Assembly: GCA_036365455.1 (NCBI GenBank)
Contig: JAWQUS010000016.1
Span: 11,865,001 to 11,929,000, forward strand
DNA: 64,000 nucleotides
Source: Macrosoma leucophasiata
Taxonomy: Eukaryota; Arthropoda; Insecta; Lepidoptera; Hedylidae
Direction: 5' to 3'
Below are positions 45,801 to 55,115 of this stretch, in pieces (the stretch's first letter is position 1; the number at the start of each line of letters is the position of its first letter). The notes below the pieces were generated by a model. It did no database searches and was not told the DNA's origin. It saw only the letters and a list, made by a program, of their open reading frames with translations. Position numbers and translations under genes: made by a program.

Positions 45801-46639
45801 CGTCTCGCTTGACTACCGAAGCGTCGATGGTAGTAACAGTGTGCCGGAGAGTCAGTGGGCGTCCGGGAACGCTGACGAGAGGTGCTTCGTTGGCGGGAGC
45901 GCTCGCGGTACCGGTGTATGTTGTTGTTATTGTGGTACGGCGGTCTTGTTTTTAGCTCGTTTATTTCCATGGTCAACTTGCGGATCTCGTCGATGAGGAA
46001 TTGGGTGTCGGCTTGACTGGTTGGTGCTGGGGTAGGTGGTGATGGTGGTTGCACGGAGATAGTGGCGACATCGTGGGTTTGCTCGAGCATAGTGTCGGCG
46101 AGCAAAGCTAGCTCTTCTAGAGTTGTTTGGTGCCTAAATGTCTCGCTGACGGCGAGGACAGATCGGACGTGGGCTGGGAGGAGTTTGGTCCACATCATGC
46201 GCAGCGTTGTGTCGGTGACCTTGTCCTTCGCTAGCATGCGCATACGTCGTAGTAGGTGGGTGGGCTTCTGGTCACCGAGCTCCATTTCAGCCAGTAGTTT
46301 TTGTAGCTGCCGGCTATCTGATTCCTCATAAACGGAGATCAGACGCTTCTTGATGGCCTGATATTGCTCGTCCCGTGGTGTGTTGCAGAGGATGTCGGCG
46401 ATCTGCTCAACGTCCCCTTTATCGAGCTGGACGAGGACCATCTGCGTGAGCTGGGCGGTACTTCTTTTTAGGTCTTCAGTGGCGGTCTCGAAATTTATGT
46501 ACCACAGCCGTGGATTGTCGCGCCAGAATGGGGGTATGCGCATGGACAGCGCTATGCCATCGGCGTGTGGTGCGTGAGACGTCGTTGGTGTGGCGGCTTC
46601 GTGGAGGCGTCCTGGGACGAGTGGCTGGGTGGGTTCCAT
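45758..46639 (-). CDS. Gypsy Gag protein
   Basis: 293 codons starting MEPTQPLVPGRL. Residues about 35-170 resemble retrotransposon capsid (PPFWRDNPRLWYINFE..., LLAEMELGDQKPTHLLRRMR). The tail is Arg/Ser-rich (RYRERSRQRSTSRQRSR) and then a Cys/His box CYYHRRFGSQARRCTTPC, different from the usual CCHC knuckle and typical of CsRn1-like elements. It lies just downstream of the primer site, and its end overlaps Pol. Confidence 0.92.
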   Translation of the reverse strand: MEPTQPLVPGRLHEAATPTTSHAPHADGIALSMRIPPFWRDNPRLWYINFETATEDLKRSTAQLTQMVLVQLDKGDVEQIADILCNTPRDEQYQAIKKRLISVYEESDSRQLQKLLAEMELGDQKPTHLLRRMRMLAKDKVTDTTLRMMWTKLLPAHVRSVLAVSETFRHQTTLEELALLADTMLEQTHDVATISVQPPSPPTPAPTSQADTQFLIDEIRKLTMEINELKTRPPYHNNNNIHRYRERSRQRSTSRQRSRTPTDSPAHCYYHRRFGSQARRCTTPCTYKQQSEN

Positions 46640-46813
46640 GACGGTGTTGTGTGGATGGGCAGCCGGACAGGGATTCGCCTTCCTTTTTTTTCTTTGCAGG
46701 CTGTATGCTGTAAGTCGCTGTACAGCCGGGCAGAGCTTCGCCTTATTTGACGTGTGCAGGTCGCTGGGCAGGCTGGCAGGGATTTGCCTGGTTTTCTTTA
46801 GATCCTCCTTGGT

Positions 46814-46831
46814 ATCACGTCGGGGTCACCA
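46814..46831 (-). promoter_or_regulatory. Gypsy primer binding site for tRNA-Trp
   Basis: The + strand reads ATCACGTCGGGGTCACCA, which equals the 3' 18 nt of animal tRNA-Trp with CCA. The element's sense strand is therefore complementary to it. One base (46832) separates it from the LTR. Confidence 0.85.
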
Positions 46832-46832
46832 C

Positions 46833-47528
46833 TGTTGAAGACTACTTGTGTTCGTTCTTGATTACAATGAAACTCTTCAGAAGGTTGTAGTAGAATATAT
46901 TTTTACACAAAAAACAGCACAATTTATACAAAAAAGGAAAATTAGAAAAACCAATAAAATAACAGATAAATAATTAACAACCAATAGGATTTTAGATAAT
47001 TGATAATGCTATCTCAATTTATGTCTCTTTTCCGGCACGTGTCGATTTATCGGTCAAGGTCAGCGCGGGAGCAATGCGCGCATGCGTGATACGTTCGAAG
47101 TTCGGTGAACTCCAGTGCGCATGCGCCAGTCGCCGGTATAAGTATGTGCGGCGCTCGCTGGCTCGCTCTTTCGCTCGGGGCTCGCAAGATGAACGCACGC
47201 GTCGCGAAAGCTCGCCGGCTGACGACGCGTGCCGAAGATGTAGACTGAAGCGGAGACTGATGTGGCTATGAGTTCAAGCTGGATCTGAAGTCGTGCGGTG
47301 AGTATTGAAGTGGAGACGTCGAAGACTGAAGATGTTAGAGCGTGGTTGCAGATGAAGAGCTCTAACAGCTCTTTTCAGAGCTACCATCCTGTCTCTGTCG
47401 AACGTCATCTGTACAGCATATAGTTCTTTTGAGAACTTTCCTGTCTCTTGTGCGTCAATGCGTGCTGTACTGAAACAGTTCTTTTAGGAACTATTTCGTC
47501 ACCGTTTCTACTGTTAGTGGCTGCTACA
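46833..47528 (-). repeat. Gypsy 5' LTR
   Basis: 696 bp, apparently identical to 41849-42544, including the three 55-bp-spaced palindromes (47367, 47422, 47477). Confidence 0.95.
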
Positions 47529-50492
47529 GATCCATCAGCATTGGTTTTAGTCTTGTATACCCATTTACAGGAAATCGTTTTTCTGTCTTTTGGTAGTGGT
47601 ACTAAAATCCACGTCTTCATCTCTTTGAGAGATTTTATCTCACTATCCATAGCTTTTAGCCATTGTTCTCTTTGAGGACTTGTCACAGCTTCTTTGTACG
47701 TAGTTGGATCTTCTTGACACAAACTTTCAGCGTATGACATCATTACATAGTCATTATATCTGATCGATGGTCTTATCTTGGATCTATCCCTTAACTGATA
47801 AGTCCTTTGACCTTCATCTTCAATTTCTCTTAAAGATATTCCACCTATCTGATCTAAATCTTCTGGCATTTCAACTACTTCATTTCCTTCTTCAGTACAT
47901 TCGTACTCCAAGGATGTAGGTAAAACTGATTGATCTTCAGATCTCTGGTCGCAATGTCTAGAGGTCTCTGAAACAGGTTCTATAATAGAAGAGACCGGAA
48001 CTGAATCTGAATCACCATTTCTTTCAAATAAATCATTCGATTCAAGAGGCACATCAATAGAATTAGGTTTATCATTTGTACGAAATTCTCTATGATTACT
48101 ATTATCCTCCCTTGCTTCATGCATTGGATGATTTTCTGTGTCAATTGGTACATGAATGTCTATCACTTTCTTATGTTCAAGTTCTTCTTCTTCTAGACCT
48201 ACTAATTCAATGACATTTTCTTTAAATGTTACGTCTCTAGATCTGATCAGGTTATATTTGCCATTTTGATTAGACAGAAGTCTGTACCCATCGTCTCCGT
48301 CATAACCAATCAATATACATTTCTGAGCTTTCCTTGACAACTTTGTTCGCTTCTGCTTGGGTACATGGGCGTAACACTCGGTGCCAATTATCTTCAAATG
48401 TTTAATTGATGGTTTTTTATTTAACCAGAGTTCATGTGGTGACTTCTCTTCTTCAGAAGTTGGAGCAGTTCTGTTAAAAATATAAGATGCTGTCATAATT
48501 AGTTCTGCCCAAGATGCAACGGGTAATTCTTCATGAGCATGCATCATACTACGAGCGGCCTCAACCAAAGTTCTATTTTCTCGCTCACTACACCCATTTT
48601 GTTGTGGTGTGTAAGGCATAGTCAACCTTTGTTTTATACCTTCTCTATGTAGTATTTGTCTTACTTTTTCATTATCGAATTCACCTCCATTGTCACTGAT
48701 GATTTCTTTAACAGTGTGTCCATTTATTTTACATTCTTTTATCATTTGTTCTAGCTTCATATGAACTTCAGACTTATGTCTTAGGAAGTACATATGTCTG
48801 TACTTACTGTAATCATCTTTGAACAAAAGAAAATATTTATACTTATTGAAAGAATTAGGAAAGGGACCACAAACATCCGTATGTATTCTTTCTCCGGGAT
48901 TATTAGCTCTATCTCTTGTTCCGAACTTCCTTCTGTGCATCTTTCCATATATGCATCCGGTACATAATTCAGAATCTAGATTAACCTTAATGCCGAATTC
49001 CTTTTCTATTACTTTCTTTACATGTCTTTTATTCTGATGAGCAAACCGTTCATGGTATAGTTGCAGGATATTATTATCTGTCGATGTAATAGTGTTCAAA
49101 TTTGGAGTTATGTTCTTCAGTGTATGAACATGTAGTTTATATAAACCTCCATTCTTCACTCTTTTACCTACGAGCATAACTTTTCCATTAACTTTGAGTG
49201 AACAGGTTTCTCTATCTGACATAAACATGCTTTTGTTTAATACGTCTTGTGCAGCCAAAACCGAAAATAGATTTCTCTTTATATCAGGAACATACCATAC
49301 ATCAGTCAATCTAATTCTTGATGTCTTACCATTGACTTTAGCTTCTATATCAACTGATCCTTTGCCAATTGCCTTAATTACACAACCGTTTGCTATTGTT
49401 ACTGTAAAATTATCTCTGAAGGATTCGAAATTGACAAAAATATCATTTCTGAAAGTAACATGGCTTGTCGCACCGTTGTCCACATACCATGTGTCATAAT
49501 CTTCAGCAATAGCAGTATTTAAAGCTGGTTCTGTGTTTATATGCATTAGCACTAGATTTAAGTTGGTACTGTTGTTAGTAATCTTTGGTGGTTTTCCGTC
49601 AGAAATCCATTTCTTACATTTCCGTACTCTATGCCCATTTTCTCCACAGTAGTTGCACTTACAATTCTCAAATTTCTTTTGTACTTGCTTATTATTTTTA
49701 ACTTTCGTATTGACATATAAGGCTTCCTCTTGACTTGTGCTAGTATCTGTTTTATTCGTCAAAGCTCGTTCATGGGCGCACAACTGTGTTGTCAGACTTT
49801 CTAAGTTTCTATCATTCTTCGACATGAGTAACCAACTTGATTTAAAAGTGAAGTAATCTTCTGGTAAAGTTTCCAAAATTTTGCATATTATCAAAATTTC
49901 TGGTAAATTTTCTGTCATTTGAGAAGATAATTCTTTATTTAAATCATGCCATAGATTTTTCATATATGACATATGAGTCGCCATATCATGAATTGGATCT
50001 TTCGTGTACTTAAAGAATTGCATACATAAATCGTAGGCACGATCATCTGAACAACCATCATATAGTCTAGCTAGTTCATTCCACATCATCTTTGCACTTG
50101 AGCACCTCATCACTTTTTCTAGAGTATCCTCAGTCATATTCGTAGTTATCATAAGCAATGCAATACTATCGACCTTGCTAAAATGTTCTAGTTCTGCATT
50201 GTAATCTGCAAGAGCTTTAGCTGAACATTCTTTGTCGGGAGGGTTTGGCTTTGTTAGAGTTCCATTTACAGCCTCTAACGCTCCAGGTTCAGTTCGTAAC
50301 AGCAATTGAATTTTATATTTCCATACCTTGTAATTATTCCCATCTAGGTTTCCAATCTCCATCTTCATGCCTGACTGCATGATGACTTGTTTGAGGGTCT
50401 AACCGTATGTGAACTTTCCGTAAAACAAAATATACTCATTCAATTTTTGCTGCAGTAAGCCTTTATAGCGAACTTTACTTATCGTTCTGAAC

Positions 50493-50504
50493 GCTCTGCT
50501 ACCA
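50493..50504 (-). promoter_or_regulatory. Copia primer binding site (initiator tRNA-Met 3' end)
   Basis: Directly next to the 5' LTR the - strand reads TGGTAGCAGAGC, complementary to the 3' end GCTCTGCTACCA of initiator tRNA-Met. Pairing ends after 12 nt. Drosophila copia also uses this tRNA, though through an internal segment. Confidence 0.65.
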
Positions 50505-50665
50505 TGTTGAGGTTCGTGTTTTAATGAAAAATAATTGTTTATTAATTTTCACAAGATCGATTTTATTCGTAACTAAGACGTAAAAATTCAACAAAACTGT
50601 ATATGACAATGACATTATATTTTAAAAACAATTAAAAATAAATCGACGTCCAAACTCCTTTAACA
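50505..50665 (-). repeat. Copia 5' LTR
   Basis: 161 bp, identical to 40333-40493, followed on the outside by the target duplication GTTTG at 50666-50670. Confidence 0.95.
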
Positions 50666-50819
50666 GTTTGTACCTACTAAACATAGTGTTATTCAGATGA
50701 ATATCAAGAGATAATAATATTTTTAATGATTGAGCTAAGATTGTTTTTGTAATTAATAGGTTTTGTTTGAATTAAAAGTTAAGTCATTTTTGATTAAATT
50801 AAATAATGTCAATAAATTT

Positions 50820-51300
50820 TATTTTATAATGAAGTGGACTGGCTCAACGCCCGCGGTATTTTTGCGATAGTGGAACGACAATTTCAGCGGTCGTGGTCGC
50901 GATCGTTGGGGTCGTTTGGTCGAACGTACCCTATGTGGTAGTACATTCTTTGTCCTAGTCACACACGTGACACTTGACTTAAGAGTACAAAAGAGCAAAG
51001 AATACCGCTACATTTTTATACACGGGGCTTATTGGTCTGTTTTGAGGAGTAGTAGCCTCAATGTCCTCACCTCACACCAATCACGTTACACTTTTTGTCT
51101 TAGTCACACACGTGACACACTACGTAAGAGTACAAGAGCAAAGAGTAACGCGTCTTAATATTCGAAGCAGTACAGATTATATTTTTGTCGCGTCCTTACA
51201 ATGTCAGGTTTTGTCCGGGACAAATGTAAGGCCTCTTGTAAGTCCTACTCAACACTAGTATGAAGATGGCCGTCTGTCTTGGTTATTGGTCTGTGAACTA
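50820..51300. repeat. Tandemly duplicated block upstream of the retroposed unit
   Basis: TAGTCACACACGTGACAC followed by an AAGAGTACAA...GAGCAAAGA segment occurs at about 50957 and 51101, a duplication of about 145 bp with divergence. CACGTG is present in each copy. No gene is recognised. Confidence 0.5.
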
Positions 51301-51316
51301 ATTTACCACTAATTTA

Positions 51317-51706
51317 GGAGTTTTGGCGGGAACCTTGAAAGAGGCGTATGGTGCTCTTATTTTATTTCATTTTCTTGGTGCATTTTTAAGTTATATTGAA
51401 TAAAGTTGGTGGCATTTTGTTTGATATAGGTTTATTACAGTGCCCGTGTATAGTGAAATAGAATAACAGTGCGAAAACACGACCTTTCAGGTTGCCTCCA
51501 AAACTTCATTGTAAATGTTCTGGTAAAGTAGCCATCGCTTTACTCGAATAACCATACTGTAACTCACTTGACTGACATACTTAATAAATAATTGACTGAC
51601 CTATATTATATAACTTTTACGCTGCTAAAATAAATACGAAATATCGTTTTACTTGAGATTGGCAATATGCGTAATAGCAATGCCATAATTAACAAAAAAA
51701 AAAAAA
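51317..51706 (+). mobile_element. Retroposed unit, copy 2, with poly(A) and 12-bp target duplication
   Basis: The unit starts GGAGTTTTGGCGGGAACC and ends in a run of A. It is flanked by ACCACTAATTTA at 51305-51316 and 51707-51718, a perfect 12-bp target-site duplication. It matches 27624-28024 throughout. AATAAA occurs internally (TTGAATAAAGTTGG) but not just before the tail. No A/B box or long frame is seen, so it is either a SINE of unusual origin, a short LINE derivative or a retroposed non-coding RNA. Confidence 0.8.
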
Positions 51707-51874
51707 ACCACTAATTTACTGACAGTTGATGGCGTGGGGTGGATTTGAAATTGAATTGAAAATTTCAATACAACGGACCGTTCTGCAGTTTATTCAGCGT
51801 GATTTGTTGTTGTTCAAAAATAGTTCTCTGTATCCTGAAGGCAAAGCCAGTTTATGCGTTATAAAATATTAAAC

Positions 51875-54800
51875 ATGAGCGTCTTTGAAGAATCTTGGAA
51901 CTTTCAGATTGATATAAATCAAATAGACGAAAAGTGTTATCACAGCTTTGTACTTAAACTTCACGACATTCGTGATACTGTGATAAAATTAATTGAAACG
52001 AATTTCGTGAACAATTACAATAACTACATTACAAATAATACACAAATTTACGATGAGGAATTAAAAAAATATATTGACGATAATAAAGAACTTCGACTTA
52101 AACTTGACACAAAATTGAAAGACATTACTCAGCAGCAAGGACAGTACGAGAATTTCAAAAAAAGTTTGTATTTACATTTGGTATTAATTATTGAGAAATT
52201 GTTTCATAATATAAAATAAAATACTTTGTGTTAATTATGTTATTCACAGGTCAAAAACTTTTATCACAAGAAATCAAAGAGACTCATGAAGCCTTTTTAA
52301 TGGCTAAGAAACAGTATAAAAAATTTCTGAAGATATATTTTACTATTGAGTCAAGGAACTATGATAACCAAGTTATATATCTACAGTTCTTCACTGAAGC
52401 CAAAAAAGATTCTGAGAATTACTCTGTTCAGCTTTTACGAAGTATCAAGACAGGACAATATGAATGTAAGTGATATATTAGAGCAAGGTTTCCGAACATT
52501 TCGTTTTTGTGAGGTTCCCCTGACATTATACCTATAATATATTTTTGTACCCGTCAATACATGAGAAAAATATGACAGTAGATTTTCAATTGTTTTGAGC
52601 ACCTGTCCACGGTTCCATGTTCCTTGACGGGTTAATCTATCAATAATTACAATATGATGCACATTATTTATCTTGAAATATGTTGAACTGTCTATTTTGT
52701 GGCTGGAGGTATAAGAGAATGTAATTGTTCATCAGCATTTTAGCTAATTTTTCCTTCCCTTCTTTTTATTGAGAGTCATGCCACTCTGGTTGAGAACTCC
52801 TTTATTAGAGTATTCATTCTATTCATTCAGAGATCATAAGTGCAACATGATTACCTATGTATGTATCTACACATCAGGGCCCTACAGTGGTAGGCAGAGA
52901 GTATAGAGCACCAGATATCCCGGTCCTGACATACCTCTCATGCCTCATCTACCTCATTCTCTTCATGCATGCATATTGATAAAGAAAAATGGACAGAAAA
53001 AATTGACTTCAGGCGAGACTCAAACTCGCAACCTACTGGGAATCTAGTCCAGCCGCTCTTCCAATTGAGCTACTGAAGTCCTGCCCGATTTGTCAAATCT
53101 TTCCTTCACATCTATTGCATTGCTTTATGGTAGCAGCAGCGCCATCTATTACCAACTATGCTAGTTAGGCAACCAATATAATAGACTTTTCAGTTTATTG
53201 AATATCGTAAAGAAGTCGCTTTTACCCTTAATAATTGTTTTATATTATTTTGCATTAACACATGCTTGTGAAATATATTTTATTTTTTAAAAAAATGGAA
53301 AGAATAATTTGACTTCAGGCGAGACTCGAACTCGCGACCTACTGGGAATCTAGTCCAGCCGCTCTTCCAATTGAGCTACTGAAGTCCTGCCTGATTTGTC
53401 AAATCTTTCCTTCACATCTATTGCATTGCTTTATGGTAGCAGCAGCGCCATCTATTACCAACTATGCTAGTTAGGCAACCGATATAATAGACTTTTCAGT
53501 TTATTGAATATCGTAAAGAAGTTTTTCTTTCCATTTTTCTTTAAAAATAAAATATATTTCACGAGCATGTGTTAATGTGAAATAATATAAAACAATTATT
53601 AAGGGTAAAAGCGACTTCTTTACGATATTCGATAAACTGAAAAGTCTATTATATCGGTTGCCTAACTAGCATAGTTGGTAATAGATGGCACTGCTGCTAC
53701 CATAAAGCAATGCAATAGATGTGAAGGAAAGATTTGACAAATCGGGCAGGGCTTCAGTAGCTCAATTGGAAGAGCGGCTGGACTAGATTCCCAGTAGGTC
53801 GCGAGTTCGAGCCTCGCCTGAAGTCAAATTTTTCTTTCCATTTTTCTTTAAAAATAAAATATATTTCACAAGCATGTGTTAATGCGAAATAATATAAAAC
53901 AATTATGCACATTGATTCCTAAGACTTTTGACCGCACCATCAGACAGAACTCGACCTATTTGGTCATGGTCTTCCTGGGCCTCTGCAACCATACACATTC
54001 GCATTGTATATATGTTTAGTCATTTGCTCATTCGAGATTCTTTCTAAATGCCTGAACCATCGGAGCATGCCTTTTTTATTTTTAAACCAATACTATCATT
54101 CCTTTATTCCCATCGGCCCCCTCTGAGACCGGCACCAGGGTGGCCGTTTGTTTCATTTGCCCCCTTCGTAGTTATACTGCGTTACTGGTATATTTGCATT
54201 TCGCATCAGACGTTAGGTACCAATAGTAAACAAAAACCGGACAAGTGCGAGTTCGACTCGCGTAGTGAGGGTTCCGTAATTTAAATAAATATTTTCGAAA
54301 ATATTACAGATTTAAAATGCAGGGACATGACAGGGACGGTTACGGTGGTACCGGCAGGGGGGTTATATTATTAAGAATTTTCGATTTAATTTGAATACTC
54401 AAACTTCTTATAGGTTTTCCAGTAATCTATAGGCAAAGAACTATTTTCCACATTTTTTTTTAAAGTTTAAGTTCAGTAGTTTCGGAGCAAATTGGCTGTG
54501 ACATACGGACAGACAGACAGACAGACAGACGCACGAGTGATCCTATAAGGGTTCCTTTTTTCCTGTTAAGGTACGGAACCCTAAAAAATTACTTATATAG
54601 GTGACAATTTTTCAATTTGACAATTTGTCAATTTTTTGTCATGTTACACCTCTATCGAAATCCTCAAGAACCATGAAAACGACACTCATGACAAAAAAAA
54701 TGACAAATTGTCAAATTGAAAAATTGACACCCAAGTCAATTTTTTACTATTAGTACCTAACGTCCGATGCGAAATGCGAATAAACCATTGCAGTATAACT

Positions 54801-55115
54801 ACGAAGGGGGCAAATGAAACTAACGGCCACCCCGGTGGCGGTCCCAGAGGGGGCCGATGGGAATAAAGGTATCATTCACACAAAGCCTCTTTCTTACATC
54901 TTCATTACCTATGGAAAATATATTATTGCCTTAAATTTGATATTTTTCTTATGTTTTCAGTGGTCAGTACCAATCCAAAATTAAAAGGGCTCAAAGAAAT
55001 ACAAAGAAGATTGCAAGAAACAAATGACACGCCCGGAGCTCTTTGTTGTATAAGAGAATCATTTATGATGATGAAAGGGAATAAGAATGTGTGTAAAGCA
55101 CTGAAATGTACATAA
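51875..55115 (+). CDS. SPC25: Kinetochore protein Spc25 (three coding exons)
   Basis: Spc25 pairs with Spc24 in the Ndc80 complex and links it to the inner kinetochore. Exons: 51875-52163, 52250-52465, 54961-55115, all GT-AG and in phase, giving 219 residues (human 224). The N-terminus MSVFEESWNF resembles the start of other Spc25s. Residues about 50-135 are charged and coiled-coil-like. The C-terminal globular part (VIYLQFFTEA, YSVQLLRSIKTGQYELV, NPKLKGLKEIQRRLQETND, CCIRESF) aligns in order with the human RWD region. An in-frame ATG at 51854 would add seven residues; the one at 51875 has A at -3 and is preferred. Intron 1 is only 86 bp. Intron 2 is about 2.5 kb because of nested mobile elements. 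Confidence 0.85.
53005..53080 (-). tRNA. tRNA-like gene, copy E
   Basis: 76 nt with the same fold. The T arm carries changes (GAGTTTGAGTC and a TTGC before it), weakening the B box relative to the other copies. Confidence 0.45.
53311..53386 (-). tRNA. tRNA-like gene, copy F
   Basis: 76 nt with intact acceptor, D and T arms and both promoter boxes. The trailer has a shortened T-run (AAATTATTC on the sense strand), so termination may be poorer. Confidence 0.5.
53750..53825 (+). tRNA. tRNA-like gene, copy H
   Basis: 76 nt with GGCTTCAG at the acceptor start (G-T wobble) and GTAGGTC after the anticodon arm. A and B boxes are intact and a T5 run follows. Confidence 0.5.
54101..54869. mobile_element. 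Long-inverted-repeat DNA element in Spc25 intron 2
   Basis: Terminal inverted repeats of about 125 bp (54101-54228 and 54747-54869) begin CCTTTATTCCCATCGGCCCC. TATCATT flanks both sides (54094-54100 and 54870-54876). The interior holds a second element (54231-54590) and a diverged piece of the 101-bp repeat (54640-54700). No transposase is present. Confidence 0.85.
54231..54590 (+). mobile_element. GGGTTCCGTA-type dispersed element, nested
   Basis: It begins AAAAACCGGACAAGTGCGAG and ends GGTACGGAACCCTAAAAA, with AGGGTTCCGTAA inside the left end as an inverted partner. A (CAGA)n run lies at 54511-54530. This is an abundant lepidopteran repeat type. A similar TTTTTAGGGTTCCGTAGAAA end lies at 55472. 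Confidence 0.6.

Larger units (their letters stand above)
41849..47528 (-). mobile_element. Full-length Ty3/gypsy retrotransposon (CsRn1/Kabuki-like) inside copia
   Basis: LTRs of 696 bp at both ends (41849-42544 and 46833-47528) look identical. The 4-bp duplication GATC lies at 41845-41848 and 47529-47532. Gag and Pol are both open. The primer site matches tRNA-Trp, and Gag ends in a CHCC-type box (CYYHRRFGSQARRC...C); this combination is known for the CsRn1 clade, which includes Bombyx Kabuki. The element appears intact and recent. Assignment to the clade is from motifs, not a tree. Confidence 0.95.
40488..50380 (-). pseudogene. Copia gag-pol polyprotein, interrupted by gypsy
   Basis: The coding parts are 50380-47533 and 41848-40488 (- strand), with 47529-47532 as the duplicated target bases. 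Counting GATC once, the two parts are in the same frame without a stop, totalling about 1402 codons, close to Drosophila copia. In order: UBN2-type Gag; zinc knuckle CNYCGENGHRVRKC; protease DNGATSH; integrase HHCC region (HERFAH...CTGC) and DDE residues (HTDVCGPF, SDNGGEFD, NGCSERENRT); reverse transcriptase ([16 protein letters not shown]); RNase H ([17 protein letters not shown]). The gypsy insertion falls between integrase and reverse transcriptase, so the full polyprotein cannot be made now. Confidence 0.95.
40333..50665 (-). mobile_element. Ty1/copia LTR retrotransposon, split by a gypsy insertion
   Basis: Two identical 161-bp LTRs (TGTTAAAGG...CCTCAACA on the - strand) bound the element, flanked by the 5-bp target duplication GTTTG (40328-40332 and 50666-50670). 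Removing the 5680-bp gypsy element and one GATC copy leaves about 4.65 kb, the usual copia size. Identical LTRs imply recent insertion, and the gypsy insertion is later still. Confidence 0.97.
52981..53908. repeat. Cluster of tRNA-bearing repeats (copies E, F, G, H)
   Basis: Copies E (52981-53219) and F (53220-53520) are head-to-tail on the - strand. A tail-only piece G (53521-53597) and full copy H (53598-53908) are head-to-tail on the + strand. The unit is about 300-311 bp: leader from AAGGGTAAAAGCGACTTC, tRNA-like gene, tail to AATATAAAACAATTAT. The cluster is bordered by ATGCATATTGAT (52969-52980) and ATGCACATTGAT (about 53905-53916), a probable 12-bp target duplication with one change. 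Confidence 0.85.
52852..54925 (-). mobile_element. LINE fragment (copy 2), interrupted twice, in Spc25 intron 2
   Basis: Pieces at 52852-52980, 53909-54100 and 54870-54925 follow the same order as the uninterrupted copy at 21085-21420 (3' UTR, then CRGPGRP-type RT tail, then further antisense). The gaps are exactly filled by the tRNA-bearing cluster and by a long-inverted-repeat element. Confidence 0.75.
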
